Source: Eutreptiella sp. 'Long Island Sound 2002'
Taxonomy: Eukaryota; Euglenozoa; Euglenophyceae; Eutreptiales; Eutreptiaceae
NCBI GenBank assembly: GCA_964036045.1
Contig: OZ038385.1
Coordinates: 42,760,367 to 42,824,366, forward strand
Reading direction: 5' to 3'
Length of the DNA stretch: 64,000 nt
A program made the translations under genes and the position numbers. The notes under the pieces are model-generated. The model was not told where the DNA came from and did no database searches. It saw only the letters and a list, made by a program, of their open reading frames with translations. Shown here one piece after another: positions 45,623 through 58,189 of the stretch. Each line of letters starts with the position of its first letter. Position 1 is the first letter of the stretch.

Positions 45623-46492
45623 GGGTGTGGAGGGGTGTGGAGGGTTGTGGAGGGGTGTGGAGGGGTGTGCAGGGGTGTGGAGGGTTGTGGAGGGGTGTGG
45701 AGGGGTGTGGAGGGGTGTGGAGGGTTGTGGAGTGGTGTGGAGGGGTGTGCAGGGGTGTGCAGGGGTGTGGAGGGATGTGGAGGGGCGCGGAGGGGTGTGG
45801 AGGGGTGTGGAGGGGTGTGGAGGGTTGTGGAGGGGTGTGGAGGGGTGTGGAGGGGTGTGGAGGGGTGTGGAGGGTTGTGCAGGGGTGTGGAGGGGTGTGG
45901 AGGGGTGTGGAGGGGTGTGGAGGGGTGTGGAGGGGTGTGGAGGGGTGTGGAGGGTTTTGGAGGGTTGTGGAGGGGTGTGCAGGGGTGTGGAGGGGTGTGG
46001 AGGGGTGTGGAGGGTTAAGCAGGGGTGTGGAGGGGTGTGGAGGGGTGTGGAGGGGTGTGGAGGGTTGTGGAGGGTTGTGCAGGGGTGTGGAGGGGTGTGG
46101 AGGGGTGTGGAGGGGTGTGGAGGGGTGTGGAGGGTTGTGGAGGGGTGTGGAGGGGTGTGGAGGGGTGTGGAGGGGTGTGGAGGGTTGTGGAGGGTTGTGG
46201 AGGGGTGTGGAGGGGTGTGGAGGGTTGTGGAGGGTTGTGCAGGGGTGTGGAGGGGTGTGGAGGGGTGTGGAGGGGTGTGGAGGGGTGTGGAGGGGTGTGG
46301 GGGTGTGTGGGGGTGTGTGGAGGGGTGTGGAGGGGTGTGGAGGGGTGTGGAGGGGTGTGGAGGGGTGTGGAGGGGTGTGGAGGGGTGTGGGGGTGTGTGG
46401 GGGTGTGTGGAGGGGGTTGTGGAGGGCTACGGAGGGGTGTTGAGGGGTGTGGAGGGGGCTGTGGAGGGTTGGGGGTGTGGAGGGGTGTGGAG
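45622..46492. repeat. 10-bp minisatellite (GTGTGGAGGG), copy 3, long
   Basis: About 87 units over 870 bp. Variant units (GTTGTGGAGG, GTGTGCAGGG, GTGTGTGGGG) are scattered, with a GGGTGTGTGG-rich part near 46300-46410. Frames of up to 369 codons cross it on both strands (WRGVEGCGG or PLHTPPHPST) and are artefacts. Confidence 0.95.
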
Positions 46493-47930
46493 GGTGCCAG
46501 AGCTTTGCTGAATGTTGTGGAGGCCAAGCATGTTGCACACACCGACCGGCACTGCGTTTCATGCGGCTTTGCTTGTGACAGGCAATGCTGTGGTGTCTTA
46601 GTGTTACTGTTGTGCCGCACCCCATTTGGGTTCCAAGATCCGTGGTTTCCCCCTCCTCCTGTCCCAGAATGAACAAGGACAGGGGCCCACCTGTGCGTTG
46701 AGCACACAATTTGTAGTGAAGATGCTCATCTCCCCGAGTACATAGCGGTGCAGTTTGTTTGTGGTGCTCCGAATAAGTCGCACAACGTGAACACCCGCCA
46801 GAGACTTGTACTTCTAACGGACATTATATTCCTCAGACGATAAATGGGTGTGGCAGCCCTTCACGGCCGATTGCCATTCGTGGCTGTGGATTCGGCCTGG
46901 CGACCAATAGCGGACCGGGCTGGTGCCATCAGAGGTAGGGGCAGAGGCAGCAAACCCGCCAGCCCTCCCTTCCGGCCTCCGGAGTCTTCACAGACACGCT
47001 CTGGCGCCCTCCTCCAAACGCCCAAGTGCGTCCGAGCGGCACCTCCACTCCGCCTTCGAGGGCGCCCCCCGGTGCACGCCCTTCCCGCCGACACAACGGG
47101 ATCCGCTCGTCCAGCGTTCCACTGCCCAGTGCCACTGCCTGCGGCTGCGCGCGAAGGGCATGCCCCCCCCCCCCCGGGTCCAGTGCAATGCCCCCCGCCC
47201 TCCCATCCACAACTCCTGCGCTGGGGGAGGGGGGGCGGTCATCGGAGATCCCGGCGCCTTCTGTGCGGCCGGGGCACCCCCTGTGCACGCCCCCAGTGAC
47301 ACCGACGCGGGCCGGCCCTTCATGGGCACCCCCCCCGAAGGTCCTCATGGCCGCGGAACGCCCCGGCCTCTCATCGCGCGGGTCGCATGGGCCACAGCGA
47401 TGCCGGTGGTCTCTGGGACTCTGATCCGTTTACGTGAGGCCAGCCCCCCCCCCTCGTCCCATGGACTTTGGCAGTGCGGCGGTTCCACAGATCGCCGTAC
47501 GCGGGGGAGGGGGGGGGGGGCTGGCCCTGGGGGTGGGGGGGGGGGCGTTGTTGCGGGCGAGACCGTGAAATTTGGAGGGTGCCCTCCACCAAATCTGATG
47601 CGGGTGTTCACTTAAAGTGGGTGTTGGTGGTGGTGGGGGGGGGGTGCCATGAAGACTGAACGGGTGCGGGGGTGGGTACTTCCGGGGGTACGTACGTGTG
47701 CACCTTTTGAGGGGGGGGATCCTCCACTCGTGGATGGGGGGGGGGGTTGTCCAGCCATTTGGGGGGGGGGGGTGAAGCGGACGGGGTCGAAACACTGCGA
47801 GAGGGGGGGGGGGGGGCTGCTCGGCTACCCCTCACAACCGGCGGGGGTTAGGGCGTGGTGAGCCGGAGGGGACTGATAAATGCGGGGGGGCTGGCCTATC
47901 GCCCCCCTCCCCCCCCTCCACCCTCGTGTC
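46493..47930. other. Intron sequence with G/C runs, no gene seen
   Basis: This lies between the minisatellite and the exon at 47938. Long G runs are at 47506-47520, 47535-47545, 47737-47745 and 47800-47815. No recognisable coding motif. It is interpreted as part of the large RING-gene intron (34270-47937). Confidence 0.45.
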
Positions 47931-47937
47931 CGCAGAC

Positions 47938-48279
47938 CTGGCAGATCGGGCACTCCTCCATGGATTCCTGCACATCGCCCCCCTCCGCGTATTCGACATC
48001 AGTGCACCCGAACACCACCGGGGCGTCGCGCGCGCTGCCTTGCTGCACCTCCGACTCAGCCACATTGTCTCTGTTGCCGGCCACAACGGTCGGGACGTCG
48101 CTTGCCGCCGTAGCCCCCGCCGGCGGCGTCTCCGCCGGACCCGGAGTCGCGAGCACCGTGTCGGTGTCGAGAGGAGACGCCTCCGCAGGGGCCGGTGTGG
48201 CAGTCGTCGCGCCGTGCGGCTGCTGTCTGAGGACGTCTTGAGGGTCTTCGGGCACACATTTGCCGTCGTCGTACAGAAT
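47938..48279 (-). CDS. Host gene exon: end of SH3-like repeat 6, acidic linker, first RING cysteines
   Basis: The acceptor is CCCCAG before ATT at 48279. The exon reads ILYDDGKCVPEDPQDVLRQQP, completing repeat 6, then an Ala/Thr/Pro-rich acidic linker, and ends SMEECPICQ at a donor-like CAG|GTCTGC (47938). CPIC is the usual first Cys pair of a RING. Phase is 0 at both ends, which fits the upstream exon ending GTVE and the RING exon at 34269 beginning DTIDES. Confidence 0.65.
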
Positions 48280-48681
48280 CTGGGGATTGCACGTGGTGCG
48301 GAATGGGAGGGTCTGGAAACATCAACGGCGACATCAACCGCCGCAGGAAGATCATCAAGGACCAGGGAATGCATCACAGACGAGACACTGAAGATAGAAA
48401 CCCCCGACCAGCGATGCATTGGAAGGGGGGGGGGTACCGGGCGCCCTGGAGGGGGGCCTATGCCCAGCCACTGTTCCCCTGACGCCAGGTGCCAGCCTCA
48501 ATGGCATTTGCAACCGACGGTAACCGCCCCCAACCGCTTTGGCAACCTCCTTCAACCGCCTGCCTAACCGCCCCCGCCCCCGGCCCCGGCTCTGAGATCC
48601 CTTTCCTTCCAACGCATCCCTGACAACCCCATCCCCCACGTGTGCACATCCGCGGGCAGGGCCAGGGCAAAGGGGGTGCAC

Positions 48682-49416
48682 CTCCACCGTCCCGCCCTGG
48701 AACAGCCGCATCACCACCCCGTCGCCGCCCTCGCGCGTGCGGACCTTCGACCCCACGCGGACCACCCCATTGGCCACCTGCGTGACCCGGGGGCCCCGCG
48801 GCATTCGGGAGACCGTCGGGGCGGGCACGGCCGCGGCGTGGCCGCCGTCGTACATGAGCTCCACCGTGCCGTCCCTGGGGAGCCCCGTCACCACCCCGCT
48901 GCCCCCCTCTGCGGTCTGCACCCGGCTGCCCACCCGCACCACCCCGTTGGCCACCGCCATCGTCGGGATGCCGCTGCCTGGGGCGGGGGCCGACGCCCCG
49001 AGCGCGTGCGACGTCTCGGAGGGCCCGGACCCGACCGAAACGGAATCGGAGTCGCGCAGGTAGGGCTCCGCGGCGGCGCCCGCGGGCTGGTATGGCGCGG
49101 TGGCGCCGGCGTGCGGCTGCTGGCGGAACACGTCGAGGGCCGGCGTGGCGACGGACAGCCCGCTGTCGTAAAGGATCTCTACCGCACCCCCGGGCAGGAG
49201 CTTCGTCACGGTCCCCTTCCCGCCTGCTGCCGTCTGGACCTTGGAGCCCATGCGCACCACGCCGTTGGCGACGGTGACGGCCGGGTCCCGGGGTGCCTGC
49301 GACGCCTGCGACGGCGGGTGCAGGCGCTTGATGCGGGGCGTGGGGACGAGGGCGATGTCGCCGGTATCGTGCAGCACCTCCGCGGCGTCCTTGGAGACGA
49401 TGCGCCGGATGTGCCC
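48682..49416 (-). CDS. Host gene exon: SH3-like repeats 3 (end) to 6 (start)
   Basis: The acceptor GTGTGCGCAG precedes GGG at 49416 and the donor is GTGGAG|GTGCAC at 48682 (phase 0). It encodes GHIRRIVSKDAAEVLHD (second half of repeat 3), repeat 4 (VANGVVRMGSKVQTAAGGKG), repeat 5 (VANGVVRVGSRVQTAEGGSG) and the first half of repeat 6 ending GGTVE. Each repeat is about 55 residues: VANG-x-R-x-G-x-V-x-T, a Gly-rich turn, then VE-x-x-YD-x-G and V-x-A-x-x-V-x-R. That is the look of a small beta-barrel such as SH3/Tudor/KOW; no family name is claimed. Confidence 0.7.
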
Positions 49417-50310
49417 CTGCGCACACGCGACATGGGACTGACCGGTGCGGAGGTACGCGGGGGTCCCGAGTGAAGACCGTTGTTTCTTCAACCTGCATAC
49501 CTTTTTATATACGTGAGGCAAACCCGTCCCATGGAGGCACTGGGACGCAGCCGGCTCCAATGCCACGTGTGTCGCCATCAACCCACAACAAAATGAATGT
49601 GGGCCCAATGGGCGGAGGACAATCACCCGAATCACAATAGGAACACCGTGACACAGCACACCAACCCCAAATGCACATAAACTGGACATTGCGGCCCACA
49701 TCTACAAATCGCGGCCGCATCAAATCTGGTTGCACATTCCTACCCCCCCCCCCCTGCCCTTCCCTATTTGTATCACCGGTAAAGAACTCTCAGCCCACAG
49801 GATACTGAACAGGCACCGAAACGGCCGCGTCGGCACACTGGGTTGGAGGTGCGCCATCGTGCAGGGCTCTCTCCTTCTCCATCTCCTTTCTCCTCCATAG
49901 AGCCCTCGGGATTTTCTCCTTAGCCTTGGTCCTGTTTCTCTATCCTTCTCCACTGTTCCCCATGATGATGATGTACTTCCCACGGTTGCTATTCGTTGGT
50001 GCTTTGCTGCTGTGACCAAAACCTCGAGAACAGCTCCTGAGCGCCGCCGCTGCACCGTGCGCCAGTGGCCCAAGATTCCTCCGGGACGTCCCTCCTTCCC
50101 ACTCGTTTGTGAAGTCATGTGCCTTTACGGGGCCCGAAGGGTTGGGTCGGGTGGCCCATGCTGAGCGACGTTAGCTTAGGTCAAATAGCCCATGCGATGG
50201 ACACCACCTCCCTTGTACGCCACCCGCGTGATGCCCTCGCCGGCCGTCTTTCTCTCTCTCATCTATGCACGCTGTAAGTAGCACGAGCACCCGAGGAAAT
50301 GATACCTTAC

Positions 50311-50739
50311 CACCTTCCACGGTTTGGACAGCCGTGCCTATCCGAGCATGCCCGTTCGCAACCGCGATAACAATAGGGGGCGGGCCGTCCGGCCGGTTGG
50401 ATGGATCGACCCTCGAGCTCGAGGAGCTGCTTGCCGCCCCTGGGCTGCTGCTTGGCTCAGGGTCTTCCGCAAGGTAGGGCCTGAGTGGGGACATCGCGGA
50501 CGTGGCCATGGCGCCTGGTTGGTGCGGATGCTGGCGAGAAACGTCCGCCGCGGGTACTACGGCATGTTCCCCGGTGTCGTCGTAGGCAATGGCCACCATG
50601 CCCGGCGCAGGTATCCCGGTCACCACTCCCTTGCCGTGCTCCGTTTGGATCTTTGACCCCACACGTATCACTCCATTGGCTACATTCACAGTGGGAAAGG
50701 TGGGGGTGAGGGTGTTGGTTGCCAACGCCTCTTCGTTCC
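50311..50739 (-). CDS. Host gene exon: SH3-like repeat 2 and start of repeat 3
   Basis: It has a clear acceptor (TCTCCCTTGCCCTTGCAG, exon from 50739) and donor (GAAGGTG|GTAAGG at 50311). It encodes NEEALATNT, repeat 2 (VANGVIRVGSKIQTEHGKG ... IAYDDTG ... VSRQHP), a Ser/Pro linker, and the start of repeat 3 (VANGHARIGTAVQTVEGG). The join to the exon at 51584 is phase-compatible (1+2). The join to 49416 is off by phase, so a small exon, another splice site or a base error must lie between. Confidence 0.7.
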
Positions 50740-51583
50740 CTGCAAGGGCAAGGGAGAAAGGGAGGGGAAGGGGTTGTCACAAGGCCACGGGGAGCACCGC
50801 AGTTTGTTGGGGGTTTGCGTGTGTGTCTGGGGAAGGAGAGAGGTGCATGCTTGGAGGCACTGAAACGGGATGCCATCACAGGGCAAAATGACTTATACAT
50901 AGGCGGTTGTCCTTCAAAGCACCTCCTTCCTGCCCCACCGAAATGGAGCCAAAAAAAATCTAGCAAAAGCCTTTGCGCGCCGCTCGTGCTGCCATAAGAG
51001 CCCCAATTTCACAAAGTCTTCCTTCAACCTTGCAATGTAGAGCCACAATGTGCATGCACATAAATCAATCCACACAAGACAAATAAGTCATGAACGACGA
51101 CGTTCTTGATCCATAAAATAATGATGAAGCAAATTCTTCACGCACAACAAAATTCTTGATGCACGACAAAATGTATGATTTGCAACAAAGATCGTGATAC
51201 ACAATATAGTCCCTCATCCATAAAAGCAAAATCAGTAACATGAAGTTCGCATGTCCAAAGCACACAAACACATTGCCATAAAACCTCAAAGGCTCAAAGA
51301 TGAAAGTTCTTCTTCCACAAAAAATGTATTGCTACTATCCACACAACATCCACATCATCAACTCTTGCCACAATCCAAAATGCATCAATTACACCAGGGC
51401 AGGTGCGCGCCAATAACACTGGATCGGGGTGGATTGGGCTGTCGAACCCCCCCCCCCCCCCGAAATGGAACGGATCATGGATGGGGAACGTTAACCTCCC
51501 CCCCTCCTCCCTACTCCCCACATGATGGAAGTGGGGATGCAAAAATTGACACAAGCCATTTGGAAGAATACATCGGTACAAAC

Positions 51584-51770
51584 CTGCCAAGGGGGCTTGG
51601 CGCAGCACATCCGCAGCCTTGGCCACCTCAGAACGCCCGTTGTCATAAGACACCTTCAGTGAATCCTCACTCAATACTTGCAGTACCACACCGTTGCCTC
51701 CATTTGCGGTTTTGATCTTTGTGCCAGCCCGCACTGGTCCATTAGCCACGAAAATGGAGTACGGAGGCAT
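51584..51770 (-). CDS. Host gene, first visible exon: SH3-like repeat 1
   Basis: A possible start is ATG at 51770 (MPPYSIFVANG); an upstream exon joined at GTGGCGAG|CAC cannot be excluded. It encodes VANGPVRAGTKIKTANGGNG, VSYDNGRSEV and ADVLRQAPLAG, then a donor GGCAG|GTTTGT. The repeat matches those in the next exons residue for residue at the Gly, Tyr-Asp and Arg-Gln positions, which ties the exons together despite AT-rich introns. Confidence 0.6.
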
Positions 51771-51774
51771 GTGC

Positions 51775-53230
51775 TCGCCACGCACAAAAGAACAAAAGGA
51801 AAGTCCTTACGAGAGAGTAGCGGTGCACACGTGTGAGTCACCGCGATACGGGTTCGTTGGAGGCGCAAACCTCTTCAAAACAAAGGTAAGCATTCATGAG
51901 TTGTGGCGGCTACAAAAGAAGAGGAGACTTGGTCATAAAGCCACGATGGGCCTACCCATACGAAGATCGACACAAACCAAAAAGAAGAAGACACCATCGC
52001 AGGTAGAAGTGACCATTGATGGATGGCATTCATGAGTTGGGCCAGCTACATAGCTCCAAGGACAATCCTTGCAAGCACACACAGCACAGGCACTACTGCC
52101 GCAAAAGGCAGAGCCCTCACTAAGGAATGCCGCACAAAAACGGCGGCATCAATAGCAAAGACGGTCGCCGACGGCGTTTGGTTTCGCCATGCACTTGATT
52201 TGCGTGTGTTTGTTCAAGAATAAATATGTACATGGCTTTGGGATGGACCACTGCTACGCCCTCCCTTCCCCTACCCATTGGTTCGGCACCGGTCGAGATA
52301 GAAATGACAACTTAGGCGACGAGACGTGATGGCACGAGACAAGCGCCCAATTCTACGATTCGACTTCCCTCCTACTTAAATTGCACATGTGATTCAATCA
52401 AGTTCCTCTCCATGAACCACCGGAGCACAATATTCCCCCACGCCTCCTATGCAAAATGTCATGTGCACGGAATACGTGCTTCTCATCTCATCCCCTTAGT
52501 TGATATCACCTTGATACCAATGGCCCCTTGTTTGCCTCACGGGTAGGGGCTGTAAATTCCAACATGATACTGGTTATGCACCAAAAGTAGGGCCAAGTGG
52601 CATTTACCGCTTGCCAAGTGTGTGGCATATCACTCAATTTTATGAGGAAGTCACTTCTCCGCAATGGACGAGCAAATAGCATTCGCAGGACTCGTCGCTG
52701 GCAAAGGCACAACAAGGGAGGAAAGGCCACAGGTGAAACACACGAACATGACTGCGTCAAGAAGAGCAATCTCCAACCCCTGTTTGGGGGGCAGCGGGAA
52801 CTGGTGGGATGCGTTTAGATGCAAAAAATTGCAGGATTTAAAATTTTGCAGAGATGACAAGGAACCAAAATGTGGTTGGGATCACGGGAAGTGCCGACCC
52901 AAAGGTCTAAACGGGAACACAGCTGCATCCGGTCCTCAGGGCTAACGGCTGCGCTCTATACCTTACTTTAGCCGGATTTTAAGTTGGGGACACAGGGAGA
53001 GTGAATGAGCGACAATCTGAGGAGAGGCGGCGGCTCCGCACCAATCCGTTGGACACAGCGTTCTTGTCGCCGGCGTCCAACGTCTTGGTGCTCCGCCTCC
53101 TCCTCTCCCCTTCCTCCCGGGAGTACGAGAACTTTGGTTGGGGGGCGGGGCTCCAGCGATTCCCATTCTCAACTCCGTCACCGGGATTGCCACCCTCTGT
53201 GGCTGGAACCTCATAGCCTCTCATTTGCCC
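51775..53230. other. No gene recognised
   Basis: AT-balanced, low-repeat sequence that could hold the upstream part or promoter of the SH3-repeat/RING gene. No promoter motif or coding domain is evident. Short open frames lack motifs. Confidence 0.4.
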
Positions 53231-53232
53231 AG

Positions 53233-53297
53233 GGAATACACAAAAGTAGGTTCAGTGACAAGTAACCATGCGGAGCTACCATCTTGTAGCAATTTTG
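53233..53297 (-). repeat. Isolated diverged satellite fragment
   Basis: GAATACACAAAAGTAGG ... GCGGAGCTACCATCTTGTAGCAATTT is the reverse complement of part of the 200-bp satellite monomer, with the CCCCGCACGGGG portion replaced. It lies about 28 kb from the array. Confidence 0.75.
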
Positions 53298-53299
53298 AA

Positions 53300-54190
53300 T
53301 TCCAAGGTCATTGCAAGCGCATATTTACAAAGTGGTCCTAGCTACACGTTCGACCGTTGTGCAACACCAATTTTGCAGTGCACGACGGCGCACGACCGCG
53401 GTGCACCACCAACATACCCAAGGGCGACAAAAAGCACTTGTCACGAGCAATGCTAGGTTGATGAGGGGACGCATAGACCAATGTTTTTGTGGTTTGATCC
53501 ATGTTCAACAACTGCCGGCTCCCTAGCGCCACCTTCATTGAGTGTTGTTTTTTTTTTTCTGAGTAGGATTGGAAGCCACCTTGCTCCAATGGTTGGACAT
53601 TCCAAGTGTTTTACATTGTAAACATTAATGCAAGCCCGCGATGGTGGCCATAGGGCCACAATCCTGCACACCCTTTCCACCCTGGGCCCTAGGATCCCCA
53701 AGGGTTACAAGCAAATTGCAAAACATAAGGCCGATTGTTGGAGTCAAAAGTGAAGTAATAGTAACAGCGGCGGATGCATCTGGGGTAGGTGAGAAAGAAC
53801 CCACGTCGATGGATGATATGTTGAGGGAGGTGGAAGGCAACAGAGGATGATGAGCTTGATTGCGATGAGGAGGATGAGGAGGACAGTCGTCTCCCAAATC
53901 AACTTGCTTAGTGAGCGGTACACGAAGCAAACAACGCAAAAATCTCTTCAGAAGGCCATTATCGGGCTGCAGTACAACAAGAGCGTAAGACTTTTGTTCA
54001 CCGCACGCCAACCATGGTGTTTCACCCAAAGATTTCGACATTTCACGTTACACGTAGCTTCAAACCGCAAATGAACCATGCACCTCTCCGGCATGGGCCC
54101 CCCTTGTTGGTGGGGCCCTGGTGGTTAACGTGCACGTGGCAGTGTCGACGGACACTGGACCTGTTCCTGAGGGTACAGGAAAAAATAGTT
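53300..54190. other. No gene recognised
   Basis: Mixed sequence with a T11 run at 53547-53559. No motif-bearing frame. Confidence 0.4.
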
Positions 54191-54195
54191 AACTG

Positions 54196-55300
54196 TCACC
54201 TACACTCAGTGTGCTGTGTATGTGTGAGCATCAATTCTGCCTGCACTATCCTGTCTGGCACCCCCCTGCGGCGTAGGCCATAGCGCAGCGTTGGTACCCA
54301 CCACGCATCAGGGTACCCTTTGCGGAGCAGTTCCCTCATTACTCCCCGTACATTGGCAGCCACATCTTCCTGTGTCATGGCATAGTACACGCACTTTCCT
54401 ACCAGTGCTGGCACCAGACTCTTCAGCACTGTTTTTGCATTGGTACTGTACCAATCTACATACCTGACGATACTGCGGTACACATCCGTCGGGCCCTCAG
54501 CCCTGCGTTTGAGGCGAAGCCCCATCGTACCTGTGTCTTTACACAGGTTTAGTCGTGCCTCCAAACTGGGGAGTGTGTCCCCTTCACCCTCCATCTGCAG
54601 TTCCAGGTTATATACCTCACTGAAATACCCATGTATGGCAGACAGCGGTACATCCCCCCAGGCAACCCCCACGATGTTATCTCTGAACCTGAATGGAAAA
54701 AGCGGAACAGACCTGGGATGCATCCAATGCTCAACCCTGTCGACATATGATGCAAACCCCCCCTTATACCATTCATGTTCTTGGTACATGCAGTATAGAC
54801 ATGCCAGCTGGGCACTGCAGGTGCCCCCTATCGCTACCCCCCGTCGCTGGCGCAGTACCCGGTTGCCAGCAACGAAAATGTCGTTGCAGGTCAGCTCGTA
54901 CTCTACAAAGGCCAGTACTTCAGCAAACGTCACATTTGTATAGTGGCACGCACTGCCCTTCCCCATGCGGTCAAGCTTTCTATCGTATTTATGCAGGGCA
55001 AACCAGCACTGGGGGTTCTTCCCTCGGGCTTTACGTGCCTCCGCAACCAGGGCGTGGACAGCCTTCAGGGCATCCAGTACTCTCTGTCTGTCCAGTCGGG
55101 GAAACATCTCTACAACATCCAGTTCCCACACACTCAATGCTACCAAAAAAACACGAACACCACTCGTGGTGGCCGACAAACGAAGGTCCCCGTAAAGTAC
55201 ACACAAATATAGACTTGTGTGAATCGAGTCACCATTGCTTCTTCCCTGCTTTCGTTGCACTTTGTATGCGTCCACATTAAGTAAGGGAAGAGTTCGTGAG
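54196..55300 (-). CDS. RT-like protein, copy 2 (R-D-N-I family)
   Basis: The frame is open for up to 400 codons, ending TGA at 54196; the true start is unclear. Motifs in RT order are WELDVVEMFPRL (motif-A-like Asp), a basic segment CWFALHKYDRKLDRMGKG, VLRQRRGVAIGGTCSAQLA (motif-B-like) and FPFRFRDNIVGVAW (motif-C-like, 54655-54696). The last has Asp-Asn where RTs have Asp-Asp. A C-terminal domain of about 150 residues follows. Copy 1 at 29390-30690 shares the motif-B signature (QR-G-GG-SAQ-A-L), the ELT-N-G segment and RDNI. No EN domain is visible. It could be a divergent retroelement or a domesticated RT-like gene. Confidence 0.55.
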
Positions 55301-55588
55301 TAACAAATTAAGTAAGTAGGTAAGCACGCCTCAGGATCAACTAATAAAAATAAGGTAGAGGTACGAAGTAAACAGTGTTGGACCAGTGTTAACATACTGA
55401 AATAAATTTAGGCCTGCAAGAAAATTTGCAGATAATGGTATTAGATAATGCAACATTGAACCCCTCGCATCCGTGGATCTACCATTCTGCCTTTGGAGGT
55501 GGCGTCTTTGTGACAGGTGCACGCGTCTCTGCGGCAAACCGCTAGGATACCTGCCATACCCACCATGCAGTAGTAAACACTGGGACCA

Positions 55589-55598
55589 GGGGTACCCG
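55589..55598. other. Possible left target duplication of the foldback element
   Basis: GGGGTACCCG, repeated at 58180-58189. It is itself nearly palindromic, so this could instead be the outermost part of the inverted repeat. Confidence 0.45.
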
Positions 55599-55924
55599 GT
55601 GACGGTATGCAGACTGCGGCCCTAGCAGACTGCGAAAGACTGCGCACGAACATGCGACACGCGTAACTGAAAAAACCACCGCAACTGACAGAAAGGTATG
55701 AATTTTATGTTGTTGTTCTAATTAGTTCGAATTTCACCTTCTGATCACTCTGTCACTTATTATTAATTACTGACAGATGTGTGATTGGCGAGCGTTGCCC
55801 TTTACTTCGCTGTTTTGAACGCGTTTAGCGCTGTGCGCAAATCGACTCCCTCCCCCTCAATTTCAACTCCCTCCAAGTGAATATCCACTCCCTTCTACTC
55901 AATTTCTACTCCCTCCAAGTGAAA

Positions 55925-56900
<976 letters not shown>

Positions 56901-57029
56901 ATTGAGAAGGAGGGTGTGGACTTCCGCTTGAAGGGAGTTGGTACAGGTTGACACGTTTTGCGTTCCGTGTGTGACAACCCAAGCCCTCAGTTGTGATGCA
57001 CGCACCGGCTTTCAACCCCAATCGCCTGG

Positions 57030-57955
57030 ATCATGAGGAGGAGGGAGTGGATTTTCACTTGGAGGGAGTTGAAAATGAGCAGGGGGGAGTTGAAAATGAG
57101 CAGCAGGGAGATGAAAATGAGTAGGAGGGAGTGGATTTTCACTTGGAGGGAGTTGAAAATGAGCAGCAGGGAGTTATAAATGAGCAGGGGGGAGTGGATT
57201 TTCACTTGGAGGGGGTTGAAAATGAGCAGGGGGGAGTTGAAAATGAGCAGCAGGGAGTTGAAAATGAGTAGGAGGGAGTGGATTTTCACTTGGAGGGAGT
57301 TGAAAATGAGCAGCAGGGAGTTGAAAATGAGCAGGGGGGAGTGGATTTTCACTTGGAGGGGGTTGAAAATGAGCAGGGGGGAGTTGAAAATGAGTAGGAG
57401 GGAGTTGAAAATGAGTAGGAGGGAGTGGATTTTCACTTGGAGGGGGTTGGAAATGAGCAGGGGGGAGTTGAAAATGAGTAGGAGGGAGTTGAAAATGAGT
57501 AGGAGGGAGTGGATTTTCACTTGGAGGGAGTTGAAAATGAGCAGGGGGGAGTTGAAAATGAGTAGGAGGGAGTTGAAAATGAGTAGGAGGGAGTGGATTT
57601 TCACTTGGAGGGAGTTGAAAATGAGTAGGAGGGAGTTGAAAATGAGTAGGAGGGAGTGGATTTTCACTTGGAGGGAGTTGAAAATGAGCAGGGGGGAGTT
57701 GAAAATGAGTAGGAGGGAGTTGAAAATGAGTAGGAGGGAGTGGATTTTCACTTGGAGGGAGTTGAAAATGAGCAGGGGGGAGTTGAAAATGAGTAGGAGG
57801 GAGTGGATTTTCACTTGGAGGGAGTTGAAAATGAGCAGGGGGGAGTTGAAAATGAGTAGGAGGGAGTGGATTTTGACTTGGAGGGAGTTGAAAATGAGCA
57901 GGGGGGAGTTGAAAATGAGTAGGAGGGAGTTGAAAATGAGTAGGAGGGAGTGGAT
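57030..57955. repeat. Minisatellite of 22-27-bp alternating units
   Basis: Alternating units GGAGGGAGTTGAAAATGAGT/C and GGGAGTGGATTTTCACTTGG recur over 925 bp. They form higher-order units of about 73-97 bp. This is the right arm of the foldback element. Confidence 0.93.
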
Positions 57956-58189
57956 TTACCAGTAAGGTATCGTTCCCTTATCTGGCGATAAAATAATGCA
58001 ATTATTTTATAAATTTGGGCTGCAGAACGGTTCAAAACATCCTTGTCGCCTTTTAGCAGAAGATCAGTTGCAGTAGATCAGTTGCAGTCGTTTTTTCGGT
58101 TGTCGTAAATGCGCGTGTCGCCTGTTCGTGCGCAGTCTTTCGCAGTCTGCTAGGGCCGCAGTCTGCATACCGTCACCGAGGGGTACCCG

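Noticed and set aside
45600-46709. Frames of 200-369 codons (WRGVEGCGG and PLHTPPHPST)
   Set aside because: Translations of a 10-bp minisatellite, open on both strands and in several frames.
57180-57965. 261- and 275-codon repeat proteins (MSRRE or LLLIFNS)
   Set aside because: Minisatellite translations on opposite strands.
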